Positions 17,585-26,755 of a DNA stretch of 64,000 bases are shown piece by piece. A model generated the notes under the pieces. That model made no database searches. It was not told the origin of the DNA and saw nothing but the letters and a program-made list of their open reading frames with translations. Position 1 is the first letter of the stretch. Each line of letters begins with the position of its first letter. This stretch comes from Pedobacter sp. BS3 (lineage in GTDB: Bacteria; Bacteroidota; Bacteroidia; Sphingobacteriales; Sphingobacteriaceae), in contig NZ_VTRT01000002.1 in the NCBI RefSeq assembly GCF_008274585.1, forward strand, positions 372,001-436,000. Reading direction: 5' to 3'. A program made the position numbers and the translations under genes.

Positions 17585-19036
17585 CTATTTATTCCACCAG
17601 ACTTTGGTTTTCATATCATCAGAACCGCCCATAGCAGCAACCGCAGCCCGGTAATTGGCCTGATTCAATGATTGTACGTATACCGGATAGGTAAACCGTG
17701 TAGGTAAAATACCGTCGTTCTGTAAAGCGTCGCCTTTGGGAAGTGCCGGATACCCTGTACGACGATATTCATACCACTGCTGAAAATCGGTAAAGAAGAA
17801 CGTAAAATATTTCTGGGTGATAATTTTCTCCAGGTTAGCCTCGGGTGTTGCTAACGGACTGTAAATAATTGTTGCACTGGATAAATATCCTGTCGGAAGG
17901 GCTATGCCCCACATGGTGATGGCATTCTCTACTCCGGCATCATAATACGTTTTGGGATTGCCGGCAATGTAGCCTTTCAGGGCAGCCTCTGCTAAAATAA
18001 ACTGCACTTCGGCGTAGTTTATAATATTGCCTAAAAGCGGTTCGGTTTTTAATGAAGACGGATACCGGGAACGCGGCGCCGGAACCTGCCCGATTGGAAA
18101 ACCACTGGGAACGCCGATGTATTCGCCGCCATATTTGGTAGCCCATACGGCACGCCGCGGGTCATTCCAATTATTCAGTGTATTGATAAAAAATTCAGAC
18201 AGGGAGTTGCCGGTGCTGAAATCCAGATCGCGATAGGTGGCAAAAGGCGACATTAACGGATCGTTAGCCGTATATTTTAAAATGGCAGCGTCGGCATTGC
18301 TGGTAAAAATCGGGTAATTAGCCGGATTAACATCAATCATTTCCCTGATCTTGTCTACTGCACCTGATTCGGCTACGCCGGAAGCACGCATTAGCAAACG
18401 CAGGTACAAGGAATTGCCAAACTTGCGCCATTTTGAAATATCGCCATTGTACAAAGGGTCGGATGATTTCTGGCTATCGTCAATAGCCTGGTTTGCAGCC
18501 AGCAGCGTATTTGCTTCTTCCAGCTTGGCGTACATATCTGCATAGATATCTTTTTGTGCGTCAAACTTTGGCTTATAAATATTCTCACGACCCAGATTTG
18601 CATCAAAATAGGGTACATCGCCAAACATATCGGTTATCAGCGATGATACCCATACCTGGCAAATAAGCGAAATGGCCATGTATGATTTATGGTTAATGCG
18701 CTCGGCCCCGGCATACATATCCTTAAAATTGGTTAACTGCAAATACCAGTTATTCCACATATAATCTGATTCTGTAGGCCGGATAATATACCGGTGTATC
18801 TGGTCACCATCTGATAAGGGAACATGTACCTGCATCAGCTCGTTGGTTATGCGCAAGGCACGTGTATTGTTTCGCGAAACTACATCGTATATAGCCGGAG
18901 CCAGCAGGTTATGCGGTAAAGCTGCGGCGGCACGGTTAGGATCTGTATTAAATTCGCTAAAATCTTTGGTGCACGACGGCATAAGACCCGTTGCCAGAAT
19001 GAGAAATGTGCCTATAACTAATTTTATTCTTTTCAT
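17585..19036 (-). CDS. SusD/RagB-type outer membrane lipoprotein
   Basis: Surface lipoprotein that binds nutrients and lids a SusC transporter. Start at the ATG ending at 19036 gives MKRIKLVIGTFLILATGLMPSC with a lipobox Cys at about 22; the longer frame to 19063 reads into the susC end. After TKDFSEFNTDPNRA come the TPR-like helices, with NYAEVQFILAEAALKGY and the C-terminal YRRTGYPALPKG characteristic of the SusD-like (second) family, whose substrates are often not glycans. It follows susC by 16 bp. Confidence 0.93.
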   Translation of the reverse strand: MKRIKLVIGTFLILATGLMPSCTKDFSEFNTDPNRAAAALPHNLLAPAIYDVVSRNNTRALRITNELMQVHVPLSDGDQIHRYIIRPTESDYMWNNWYLQLTNFKDMYAGAERINHKSYMAISLICQVWVSSLITDMFGDVPYFDANLGRENIYKPKFDAQKDIYADMYAKLEEANTLLAANQAIDDSQKSSDPLYNGDISKWRKFGNSLYLRLLMRASGVAESGAVDKIREMIDVNPANYPIFTSNADAAILKYTANDPLMSPFATYRDLDFSTGNSLSEFFINTLNNWNDPRRAVWATKYGGEYIGVPSGFPIGQVPAPRSRYPSSLKTEPLLGNIINYAEVQFILAEAALKGYIAGNPKTYYDAGVENAITMWGIALPTGYLSSATIIYSPLATPEANLEKIITQKYFTFFFTDFQQWYEYRRTGYPALPKGDALQNDGILPTRFTYPVYVQSLNQANYRAAVAAMGGSDDMKTKVWWNK

Positions 19037-19052
19037 ACTCAATAAATTAATG

Positions 19053-22000
19053 CTAAAACCCAACTTTTAAATTCACGCCAAATGTGCGGGTTGATGGAAA
19101 CTGCCCGGTTTCAAACCCACGGGTAATGTCGCCGTTATTCAGCGTACCAAACTCGGGATCAAAGGCCGGCCATTTGCTAAACACAAATAAATCACGGCCA
19201 AATACACCTATGGCCGCATTTTGCAGCTTTAACCGTTTATTAAATTTTACCGGAAGCGTATAATCCAGGCGGGCTTCACGAAGCTTTACAAAGGAGGTGC
19301 TGAACAGGTTTGATTCCACATTATCAGCTACATAGTGGGCTGCATAATAAGCCTGTATATTGGTAGCTACGATATCATTTTTACGATATGAGCCATCCGG
19401 GTTCTGAACAACGCCCTCGCCAATAATACCATTGTAGCGTCCGGGAAGGGTTTCCTTTAACTTTCCGCTAAGCGCCAAACGTACATGGGTGAGTGAATAT
19501 GCCATTCCGCCAAACTGCCCGTCGAACAATACGCTTAACCGGAATTGCTTATAGGAAAAGTCGTTTTTAATACTCGCCATCCAATCGGGATTACTGTTAC
19601 CCCGCAATTTGGAATTCTGGTCTAATATGGGATATCCCTGGTTATCATACACAATCTGTCCATCCGGAGAACGCAGGTAACCTTGCCCGTAAATATCGCC
19701 TAAGCTTCCGCCCACACGGGCCTCCATTGTGCCCCGTGGCCCGGTATACATTACAATGGTGCTATCCGGTAAAGACAATATTTTATTGTGGTTAACGCTA
19801 TATGTTCCTGTTATTGTCCAGCTAAACCCGTTTTTCTTTTTAAATGGAGAACCATTAGCCTCTATTTCGAGTCCTTTGTTTTGCACCAGGCCACCGTTTA
19901 AAATAACGCCGGAATAACCTGATGCTCTATCAAGCTGAGCTGTGATAATTTGCCTGTTGGTTCTCTTACGATACACTGCAACATCCACACCCAACCTGTT
20001 CTTAAAGAAACGCAGGTCTGTTCCCAACTCTATGGTAGTGGATAAAAATGGTTTCAGGTTCTCGTTAGCAATTGCGGTCGGGTTCTTTAAACCGGCAGGA
20101 AAACCGGTTGCCTGGTTATACGCGTAGCTGGTTAAATAAGGGTTAGTGCCTCCACCGCCTACCTTCGACCATGACGCCCGCAGTTTGGCAAAAGAAAATT
20201 CCCGGGGAAGTTTTACCATATCTGACAGGATAGCGCTCAGGTTTACCGAAGGGTAAAATAAGGATACATTCTCCGTTGAGTTAACTGTTGCCAGCGTACT
20301 GGTCCAGTCGTTACGCCCTGTTGCATCCAGGAACAGGTAATCGTTATAGCTGAACTGAACCAAACCATATAAGCTGTTTACCGTATAACGGCTTTGATAT
20401 GGATAAGCAACCGGAACAACCAGGCTATTTGCAAAATTATAGATGCCCGGATAGTTCAGCTGGTCTGCCCTCAGCTCATCCCGGTTATAACGGTTGCTCA
20501 TGTGACTACCTCCCAGCGAGTAATTGGTTTTCACTTTTGAACCGAATGAATGACTGTAACGCAGCAAGAAGTCGCTATTAAGCTCCTGGGCTACAATATT
20601 TTGCGTACGGTACATTCCCTGCTTGAACCGTTGTGTATCCTTAGGCCGTTGCTGTGAACGAGCTTCGCTGTACAGATCGGTTGAGGTTCTTGCCATCAGG
20701 CTAAGGTTTTTGGAAAAATTATAGGTAGCCATAATGTTACCCACAATACCGTTCCGGTTTGACTTATTCAACATCTCATAAGCCTGTAAATACGGGTTAT
20801 CAAATACACTGCTGAAAGGTTTATTCTGGGTAATACCTTCCTGCCCGTGCACCCAGTAATCTTTAAACCAGTTAATATCCATACTTGGATCCAGGCCAAT
20901 CATGAAGTAGTTAATGGTATTATTGTTATAACCGGTTGACGGCAGGTTATCGCTGTACGTATTGGTATAATTGATTTGTGAGGTTATCTGGAACTTATCG
21001 GTAAGTTTCTGATTAACTGATAAAGCAATGGAATTCCGGGTATAACCGGTATTAGGAACAATCCACTCGTTTTCCAGATTAGTGAACGATAAGCGTGCCG
21101 TAGTTTTTGCATTGCCGCCCGATATGCTCAAGCTGTTGGTGAATGTTTTCGAAGTATTAAAAAAGTCCTTATGGTTGTTTGGATAAGGAACCCAGGGTGT
21201 ACGCTCAGTTCCGCCTTTCTGCGTTACCGGGTCATACTGGAAATAACTTTGTCCATCGAACTTAGCACCCCAGGCATCGCCGGTGCTGCGGGTGCTGGCA
21301 CCGTCTGCAGTTGCGCCCCATGAATAATAACGATCCTGTCCCGAAGCGCCCTGACCATATTCATACTGGTAATCCGGCCAGCGGTTAATGGTACCGAACG
21401 TAGCATTGGAATTAAAGGATATCCCGATACTTTTCGGCGTTGCCTTACCGGATTTGGTAGTAATAATAATAGCTCCGTTTGCTCCCCTTGAACCGTACAG
21501 GGCCGATGCACCTGCACCTTTCAATACGGTTACACTTTCAATGTCTTCGGGGTTAATGTTGCTTAAGCCGGAGCCATAATCTACCGGCGATTCCTGGGAA
21601 TCCAGGTAAGCACTGCCCGACTGCCCGGTTATCTTGCTGTTCACAATAACGCCGTCTACCACAATTAGCGCATCGTTATCGCCATTCAAAGCGCCTTCGC
21701 CCCGTAATATCACCCTGTTGGATCCGGCAGGGCCATCGCCCGATTTGATCAGGTTCAAACCGGCCACTTTACCGGTCAAGGCATCCGTCCAGTTGTTCGA
21801 AACAGCATCCATCAGTTCATCGCCTTTTATCGTGGTAACGGCATATCCTAATGCTTTTTCTTCGCGTTTTATACCTAAAGCCGTTACAACCACCTGGTTC
21901 AGTTCCTGCGAAGAAGGCTGCAATGTAATGTTCAGGGTAGTTGTTGCTTTGGCATTTACCTGTACACCCTTAAAGCTTTTAAGCTGGTACGAAATATAAC

Positions 22001-22529
22001 GGGCCTCTACGGTATAGGTACCGGGATTTAATACAATGGAAAAATTACCCTCCACATTCGATGTAACGGTTTTATTAATCTCAACCACTTTTACACTGGC
22101 GCCCGGTAATGGGATGCCTTTTTCGTCAACAATTTTACCGGCAATCTTTCCAGGGTCGGCATTTGCTGTTTTAGCTTGCTGGCTGATGATGATACTGCCG
22201 TCGCTTTCGGTAAAAACAAGATTATTTTGTGGCAGTATGCTGTTCAATACTTTAGCTACCGGCTGCCTGTTAAATTCATGTGCTGTAATGTGATATTTCT
22301 TTAACACATCAGCATCGTAATAAAAGCTTAGGTTAGTGGCAGAACGAAGCTGTTCGACAGCTTTATCAAGAGTTCCGGCATTGATTTTAACAGAGATCTC
22401 TGTTTTCAGCGCACTTTGTCCCGAGGCTGGACTGGCACTGATTAAACCTGTTACACACACTACAATAGCGCACGACAATAAGGAAATTTTCATGATTTTT
22501 ATCCAATAAATCGGATTATTTTTTATCAT
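19053..22529 (-). CDS. SusC/RagA TonB-linked outer membrane protein with STN domain
   Basis: Large TonB-dependent transporter. After a signal sequence (about MKISLLSCAIVVCVTGLISA) come an STN signalling domain (AGTLDKAVEQLRSATNLSFYY), a carboxypeptidase-regulatory-like domain (GKIVDEKGIPLPGASVKVVE), a plug with VVTALGIKREEKALGYAV and GSRGANGAIIITTKSG, and a barrel ending GVNLKVGF. The STN domain normally contacts a FecR anti-sigma factor, and fecR is the next gene upstream. Start may be the ATG ending at 22529 or the one ending at 22493; the latter puts the signal peptide at residue 1. Substrate unknown. Confidence 0.94.
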   Translation of the reverse strand: MIKNNPIYWIKIMKISLLSCAIVVCVTGLISASPASGQSALKTEISVKINAGTLDKAVEQLRSATNLSFYYDADVLKKYHITAHEFNRQPVAKVLNSILPQNNLVFTESDGSIIISQQAKTANADPGKIAGKIVDEKGIPLPGASVKVVEINKTVTSNVEGNFSIVLNPGTYTVEARYISYQLKSFKGVQVNAKATTTLNITLQPSSQELNQVVVTALGIKREEKALGYAVTTIKGDELMDAVSNNWTDALTGKVAGLNLIKSGDGPAGSNRVILRGEGALNGDNDALIVVDGVIVNSKITGQSGSAYLDSQESPVDYGSGLSNINPEDIESVTVLKGAGASALYGSRGANGAIIITTKSGKATPKSIGISFNSNATFGTINRWPDYQYEYGQGASGQDRYYSWGATADGASTRSTGDAWGAKFDGQSYFQYDPVTQKGGTERTPWVPYPNNHKDFFNTSKTFTNSLSISGGNAKTTARLSFTNLENEWIVPNTGYTRNSIALSVNQKLTDKFQITSQINYTNTYSDNLPSTGYNNNTINYFMIGLDPSMDINWFKDYWVHGQEGITQNKPFSSVFDNPYLQAYEMLNKSNRNGIVGNIMATYNFSKNLSLMARTSTDLYSEARSQQRPKDTQRFKQGMYRTQNIVAQELNSDFLLRYSHSFGSKVKTNYSLGGSHMSNRYNRDELRADQLNYPGIYNFANSLVVPVAYPYQSRYTVNSLYGLVQFSYNDYLFLDATGRNDWTSTLATVNSTENVSLFYPSVNLSAILSDMVKLPREFSFAKLRASWSKVGGGGTNPYLTSYAYNQATGFPAGLKNPTAIANENLKPFLSTTIELGTDLRFFKNRLGVDVAVYRKRTNRQIITAQLDRASGYSGVILNGGLVQNKGLEIEANGSPFKKKNGFSWTITGTYSVNHNKILSLPDSTIVMYTGPRGTMEARVGGSLGDIYGQGYLRSPDGQIVYDNQGYPILDQNSKLRGNSNPDWMASIKNDFSYKQFRLSVLFDGQFGGMAYSLTHVRLALSGKLKETLPGRYNGIIGEGVVQNPDGSYRKNDIVATNIQAYYAAHYVADNVESNLFSTSFVKLREARLDYTLPVKFNKRLKLQNAAIGVFGRDLFVFSKWPAFDPEFGTLNNGDITRGFETGQFPSTRTFGVNLKVGF

Positions 22530-22672
22530 ATTTGAATAGTTTTTAGTGATTAAATCTGAAAACACCGGTGCCAACTTGACAGGGAGGACGCCGGTTTACC
22601 AATCTTTCTGTCTGCCTGGCCGGGCAGACAGAATTCTTTTCTCCAGGAAATGAACGGGGTTTCTGAGTAGCG

Positions 22673-23632
22673 TTAATACATATAAACCTCCTTTCCGGCT
22701 ATGGAAAATTGATTTCCGTGGATAGCGCATAATTTTTTCAGGATACCGGGCAGAGGTTCGCCAAAGCGTATATCACCGGTAAACTTATACGTTTCTATAA
22801 GCTTGTTTTTTGCGATGAGTGTATAACCGAATGCATTTTCTATGCGCAAGGCAAGCTCGTTAAACGAGCAATTATTCAGCATGCTGCTCTGCGCCTCGGG
22901 ATTAAATGCCGATATTTTGCCTTCTCCCCTTTCAGCCACATGGGTAAGCAGGTTATAATTTACCTCCTGCCCCTGGGTTAATACACTTATCTGCTGCTGA
23001 TCTTTTAATACGGATACTTTGCCCCGGTTAACACTTACGTGGATCTTTTTAAGCGAAGGATAGGCTGTTACTGTAAACTGTGTTCCCAAAACGTAGGTCT
23101 TCAGGCCTCCGCTATGTACAATAAAAGGATGTTTTTTATCATGAACCACATCAAACCGGGCTTCGCCGAATAGCAGCTCAACCTCACGCTTTTCTGTACC
23201 GTAAGCAGACGAATAGCGGATACTTGAACCGGCATTCAGGTACACTTCCGAACCATCGGTGAGCATAACCCGTTTAATAGCCTGCTGCGGAACAGAGATG
23301 GTATCCCAGGTAACAGCCCTGGCAAATAAGCTGCTGCCGGCATACTTCGTTTTAGCAACCATGAATATACCGATGCCTATAACCAGCATTGCTGCTGTTT
23401 TACCAATAAGCGGCCACAGGCGGCTGATACGATGATTTGATTTTTCAATATGTAACGATTGCCATATCGTATGCTCCAGTTTTTTCGCTTCGTCTTCTGA
23501 TGTAAATACCTGCTCATTCCGGGTCATCCGATCCATGTTGGAAAGCCAGTTTTCCAGTAACTGAACTTCTTCAGGATCACATTGTCCCTTACTGTATTTA
23601 TCTAATAATTCTTCAAGTTTTCTCCTATCCAT
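22673..23632 (-). CDS. FecR-family anti-sigma factor
   Basis: 319-residue inner membrane regulator. Cytoplasmic N-terminus (about 1-70, LEELLDKYSKGQCDPEEVQLLENWL) binds an ECF sigma factor. One membrane helix lies at about 75-92. The periplasmic FecR domain (about 110-205, VMLTDGSEVYLNAGSSIRY) and C-terminal DUF4974 (about 250-319, FNELALRIENAFGYTLI) receive the signal from the STN domain of SusC. The partner sigma gene normally sits immediately upstream, but here the 162 bp before fecR contain no such gene, so the sigma factor must be elsewhere or lost. Confidence 0.93.
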   Translation of the reverse strand: MDRRKLEELLDKYSKGQCDPEEVQLLENWLSNMDRMTRNEQVFTSEDEAKKLEHTIWQSLHIEKSNHRISRLWPLIGKTAAMLVIGIGIFMVAKTKYAGSSLFARAVTWDTISVPQQAIKRVMLTDGSEVYLNAGSSIRYSSAYGTEKREVELLFGEARFDVVHDKKHPFIVHSGGLKTYVLGTQFTVTAYPSLKKIHVSVNRGKVSVLKDQQQISVLTQGQEVNYNLLTHVAERGEGKISAFNPEAQSSMLNNCSFNELALRIENAFGYTLIAKNKLIETYKFTGDIRFGEPLPGILKKLCAIHGNQFSIAGKEVYMY

Positions 23633-23650
23633 GAACTACACTTTTAACTA

Positions 23651-23688
23651 AGACAATTCTCATGATGCAAATAACCATAGGATAGAAA
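23651..23688 (-). promoter_or_regulatory. Shared upstream element before fecR
   Basis: These 38 bases match 24735-24772 at 32 positions. Read leftward the shared core is CCTATGGTT-TTTGC followed by GAGAATTGTC. Both copies lie upstream of leftward genes, about 20 bp before the fecR start and about 40 bp before the glycosidase start, which suggests a common promoter or operator, perhaps for an ECF sigma factor (inferred). Confidence 0.5.
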
Positions 23689-23794
23689 TTTTTTTTTGTA
23701 AACTTTGAATCGAGAGGAATTTCGCTTCTGAGTTGTAACAGAGCGCTTGCAAAAAAACCTTGAAAGCAAGGTTCGTACCTCCGAATGATTCTTT

Positions 23795-24697
23795 TTAATT
23801 TCTCATTATGAATGCGATGACCGTTGCCACGCCCCGTTCTCCTTCATGATCAAATTTTTTATTATCGCTGGGATAGTTTACCACTCCATGGTTTTTAACC
23901 CAGGCGGTTGAAGACCCTCCGCCATCGAAATTCATGGCACTTTGGCAACCCAGTGCTTTCATTACCTCAGCCAGTTCAGGAGTTGTCATACCGGATGCCT
24001 CATCGGCTCTTCCATCAACCACTACTGCGATCAGATGGTTGCTTTTTGTCACGCCAACTCCTGCCCGCGGATTCCGCTCTGTATTAAATGATTGACTAAC
24101 CTGGGCAATTATTTTGTCATTAAGCACCAATAATGGCCCCGAGACCAGCAAGGTACTTGAAGAAACAGTAGTCCACCCGGCAGCCGGCTTGGCAATAACA
24201 GATACCGTCCTGCTATTATCAATGGTCATGCCCGCATTTTCACGGTAAGAAGTAAAACCACTTTTTGTGGGCGTTATAACCTGGCCATCTTTTTTGAAAA
24301 AAACCGTAGAACCGCCGGTGCTGGTATTAAAATAACCACCATTAATGGCAGCTGCAGCACTTACGATGGTTGCCCCCTCGCTTGTTTTTAAAAAGCCGGA
24401 GCTTACATAAGGGATATCCAGGGTTAAATTTTTATTATTCAGATCGATATCAAGAACCGTAACACTCTGTTTTGCAGAAAAGAGATCGGTAAAATGATAG
24501 TATTTCCATACGATGGCATCAGACACCTGCGTAGTCTGCCATTGGGCTGCTGTAATTTTTTTCTCTGCTTCGGTCTGTTCTCCTGCCGGTTGTTCAACAA
24601 CAGGCGGTTTGTCGATCTTCGGATTGTCGCTTTTACCACAGCCTGCATAGATTACAGAAGCTAACAGAAAGGGAATTAAAAGTAGTTTTCTTTTCAT
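23795..24697 (-). CDS. Phosphodiester glycosidase (NAGPA-domain) lipoprotein
   Basis: 300 residues. The ATG ending at 24697 gives MKRKLLLIPFLLASVIYAGC, a lipoprotein signal with Cys at about 20; the longer frame to 24787 adds 30 residues from the regulatory repeat. The rest is the NAGPA/DUF2233 domain, related to the human uncovering enzyme that removes a GlcNAc cap from a phosphodiester. Visible motifs are AAINGGYFNTSTGG, RNPRAGVGVTKSNHLIAVVVDGR, and CQSAMNFDGGGSSTAWV. Likely periplasmic or outer membrane anchored; the natural substrate (perhaps a cell-surface phosphoglycan) is unknown. Confidence 0.88.
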   Translation of the reverse strand: MKRKLLLIPFLLASVIYAGCGKSDNPKIDKPPVVEQPAGEQTEAEKKITAAQWQTTQVSDAIVWKYYHFTDLFSAKQSVTVLDIDLNNKNLTLDIPYVSSGFLKTSEGATIVSAAAAINGGYFNTSTGGSTVFFKKDGQVITPTKSGFTSYRENAGMTIDNSRTVSVIAKPAAGWTTVSSSTLLVSGPLLVLNDKIIAQVSQSFNTERNPRAGVGVTKSNHLIAVVVDGRADEASGMTTPELAEVMKALGCQSAMNFDGGGSSTAWVKNHGVVNYPSDNKKFDHEGERGVATVIAFIMRN

Positions 24698-24734
24698 TTG
24701 CTTTAGGTCTTTTCTTGAATTGCATTTATATCCA

Positions 24735-24772
24735 GGACAATTCTCAGGACGCAAACAACCATAGGAAGGAAA
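24735..24772 (-). promoter_or_regulatory. Shared upstream element before the glycosidase gene
   Basis: Second copy of the 38-base element found at 23651-23688 (32 of 38 identical). Same strand sense relative to the gene it precedes. Confidence 0.5.
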
Positions 24773-24935
24773 AAAATTATTTCGCAATTCTTAAAAACAA
24801 CCCATAACAAGCTATTTATCAATGAAATAACAAAGCCAAAACGAAGGTTTGGGAGATAAACCTTAACAGAATCTTAAATACCTGTACATATTCTGTTTAC
24901 ATGCTACTATTATCTTCACCACAAAATGTACTGCT

Positions 24936-25151
24936 ATGACTACATCAAGCGTTGAAATTACAGACAAAGAATACCTTATCCGGCTTTGCCGTAATGATTT
25001 TGATTTAGGATTTATTAACTGCCTGATTAAGCGCATACAGGCCGAACGACAATTTTTCAGGTTTGAAAGTATCTCCTCTTACGAGGAAGATATCATCAGC
25101 CGGCGTGTAAATAACGAGGTAAACGAGTTCGACAAGCTGGAAGATAAATGA
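24936..25151 (+). CDS. Small hypothetical protein
   Basis: 71 residues, acidic and helix-rich, no signal peptide or membrane segment. It starts MTTSSVEITDKEYLIRLC and has two clear helices, around IRLCRNDFDLGFINCLIKRIQ and YEEDIISRRVNNEVNEF. No known family is recognised. Support comes from a clean ATG, an AT-rich promoter-like leader and a codon composition like that of its neighbours. It stands alone between two leftward genes. It could be a small DNA-binding or adaptor protein, but there is no direct evidence. Confidence 0.55.
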   Translation: MTTSSVEITDKEYLIRLCRNDFDLGFINCLIKRIQAERQFFRFESISSYEEDIISRRVNNEVNEFDKLEDK

Positions 25152-25186
25152 GAGTATTGGGTAATGAGTATTGGGTATTGCGATAA

Positions 25187-25290
25187 GCCAACCCCGACTC
25201 TTCTCCTTTGGAGAGAGATTTTGGAAGTGTTATTCTGTTATACTTGTGCAGCGCTTTTCGCTTTACGCCTTCTGCCTTTTCAGCTATGAA
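25187..25290. repeat. Composite hairpin/tail repeat, copy 1
   Basis: Contains the palindrome TTCTCCTTTGGAGAGAG (25201-25217) and then the tail CTGTTATACTTGTGCAGCGC with TTTTCGCTTTACGCCTTCTG. The same module order appears at 29474-29735 and 54590-54785. It fills the gap between the small ORF and the TPR gene. Confidence 0.6.
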
Positions 25291-25336
25291 CCATGAACTA
25301 TAAGCCATAAGCTATAAAAGCTATAACCTACAACTT

Positions 25337-25879
25337 CTACCGGTATCCGCCCTTAATAATGGTTTTATCCATCTGAACCATTTGTCCCTGCATCATTTTA
25401 ATCTGCTCGGCTAACAATTTATTTTTATCGGCCTTTTTAGCTTCCTGCAGGTACATGGTCGCTTCTCGTTTATTGCGTTTTGCCATGGCTATTCCGGCCA
25501 GACTCAGTTTAGCCAATGCCACGTTGTGGTCCATGGTCATACCTAATGAAAGGGCACGTTTAAAATATTTTTCGGACTGCATTGGCGCTTTCCGCGATTC
25601 AATTAAACCGATAAGCAGGTTGTAATAACCGTGCTGAGCCCTCAGCAATTGTTTTTCGTAGTTGGTAATACGGTTCAACCATTCCTGGGCTTTATCCATA
25701 TTTTCTTTACGGAGATAATATTGTGCAATGAGCATATTCTCATTGAAAAAGAACGTTACAAACACAATAAGGGCAAGCAGAATGGCCGGTATGCCCCATC
25801 CCCAGTGACCAAATACAAACAAGGAAACCGCAGCACCTAACAAAGCGAAAGAAATAATTAATCTGATATAATTTGGCAT
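25337..25879 (-). CDS. Membrane-anchored TPR-like protein
   Basis: 180 residues. Two adjacent hydrophobic segments (about 5-22 and 26-45) form a hairpin anchor, followed by helical repeats of TPR type (about 50-150): MLIAQYYLRKENMDKAQEWLNRI, HGYYNLLIGLIESRKAPMQSEKYFKRAL, KLSLAGIAMAKRNKREATMYLQEAKK. The family is uncharacterised but common in Bacteroidota. It is divergent from ung with an 81-bp gap. Probably an inner membrane scaffold; no partner is indicated by context. Confidence 0.78.
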   Translation of the reverse strand: MPNYIRLIISFALLGAAVSLFVFGHWGWGIPAILLALIVFVTFFFNENMLIAQYYLRKENMDKAQEWLNRITNYEKQLLRAQHGYYNLLIGLIESRKAPMQSEKYFKRALSLGMTMDHNVALAKLSLAGIAMAKRNKREATMYLQEAKKADKNKLLAEQIKMMQGQMVQMDKTIIKGGYR

Positions 25880-25960
25880 CGTATTTACAATCTAATTCTG
25901 TTATTTTTAGAACCGCAAATATCTGCTTATTTAATGGTTTAACAAAATCCTGTTCGAATT

Positions 25961-26638
25961 ATGGCAATACAATTAGAAGACAGTTGGAAAGAGCTTTTAG
26001 CGGAAGAATTTGATAAACAATACATGAAAGACCTGAAAGCTTTTTTACAACAGGAAAAAGCCGAAGGCCGGGTGATTTACCCGCCAAGCTCACTGATATT
26101 CAACGCATTTAATCACACGCCGGTTGATAAAACGAAAGCTGTCATCATCGGGCAGGATCCTTATCACGGTAAAGGGCAGGCGCACGGACTGTGCTTTTCG
26201 GTGCAAAAAGGTGTTGCCATCCCTCCTTCTTTACGGAGCATTTACAAGGAATTACAGGATGATATTCCCGGATTCCGTTATCCATCGCATGGCGACCTGA
26301 CCCAATGGACAGAACAGGGTGTGCTGATGCTGAACGCTACTCTTACCGTACGGGCCGGCGAACCGGGCTCACATCAGCATAAGGGCTGGGAAGAATTTAC
26401 CGATACGGCCATCCATAAGCTTTCTGAAAAACGCTCTGGCATTGTCTTCTTACTTTGGGGAAAATTCGCCCAATCCAAAGAGGTTCTTATTGACACTAAA
26501 AAGCATTATATCCTGAAAGCGGCACACCCGTCGCCGTATTCTGCAGACCACGGCTTTTTCGGCTGCCGGCATTTCTCAAAAACCAACGCTATTCTACAGG
26601 AAAACGGCCAGGAGCCTATTGACTGGCAGATTACGTGA
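25961..26638 (+). CDS. ung: Uracil-DNA glycosylase
   Basis: Removes uracil from DNA in base excision repair. 225 residues of family 1 UDG: catalytic Asp in [20 protein letters not shown], the LLLNA-like strand [27 protein letters not shown] and the DNA-intercalating [19 protein letters not shown] loop with the catalytic His. Normal length and intact active site. It is transcribed alone. Confidence 0.97.
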   Translation: MAIQLEDSWKELLAEEFDKQYMKDLKAFLQQEKAEGRVIYPPSSLIFNAFNHTPVDKTKAVIIGQDPYHGKGQAHGLCFSVQKGVAIPPSLRSIYKELQDDIPGFRYPSHGDLTQWTEQGVLMLNATLTVRAGEPGSHQHKGWEEFTDTAIHKLSEKRSGIVFLLWGKFAQSKEVLIDTKKHYILKAAHPSPYSADHGFFGCRHFSKTNAILQENGQEPIDWQIT

Positions 26639-26663
26639 TGAGGCGGGAGGTAGAAGGTTTAAG

Positions 26664-26755
26664 GATAATGTGTTATGAGTTATGTGTTGCGGGTTGCGAG
26701 CCTTATAACACATAACTGGTAACACATAACCCGTAACTCATAACACGCAACAGCT
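26664..26755. repeat. Dispersed TGTTATGAGTTA repeat, copy 1
   Basis: Perfect 13-bp arms GTGTTATGAGTTA (26670-26682) and TAACTCATAACAC (26734-26746), with further TAACACATAAC blocks between. Its reverse complement shares GTTGCGTGTTATGAGTTAC and CGCAACCCG-AACACATA with 40388-40453. It fills the gap between ung and the end of nosY. Confidence 0.6.
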
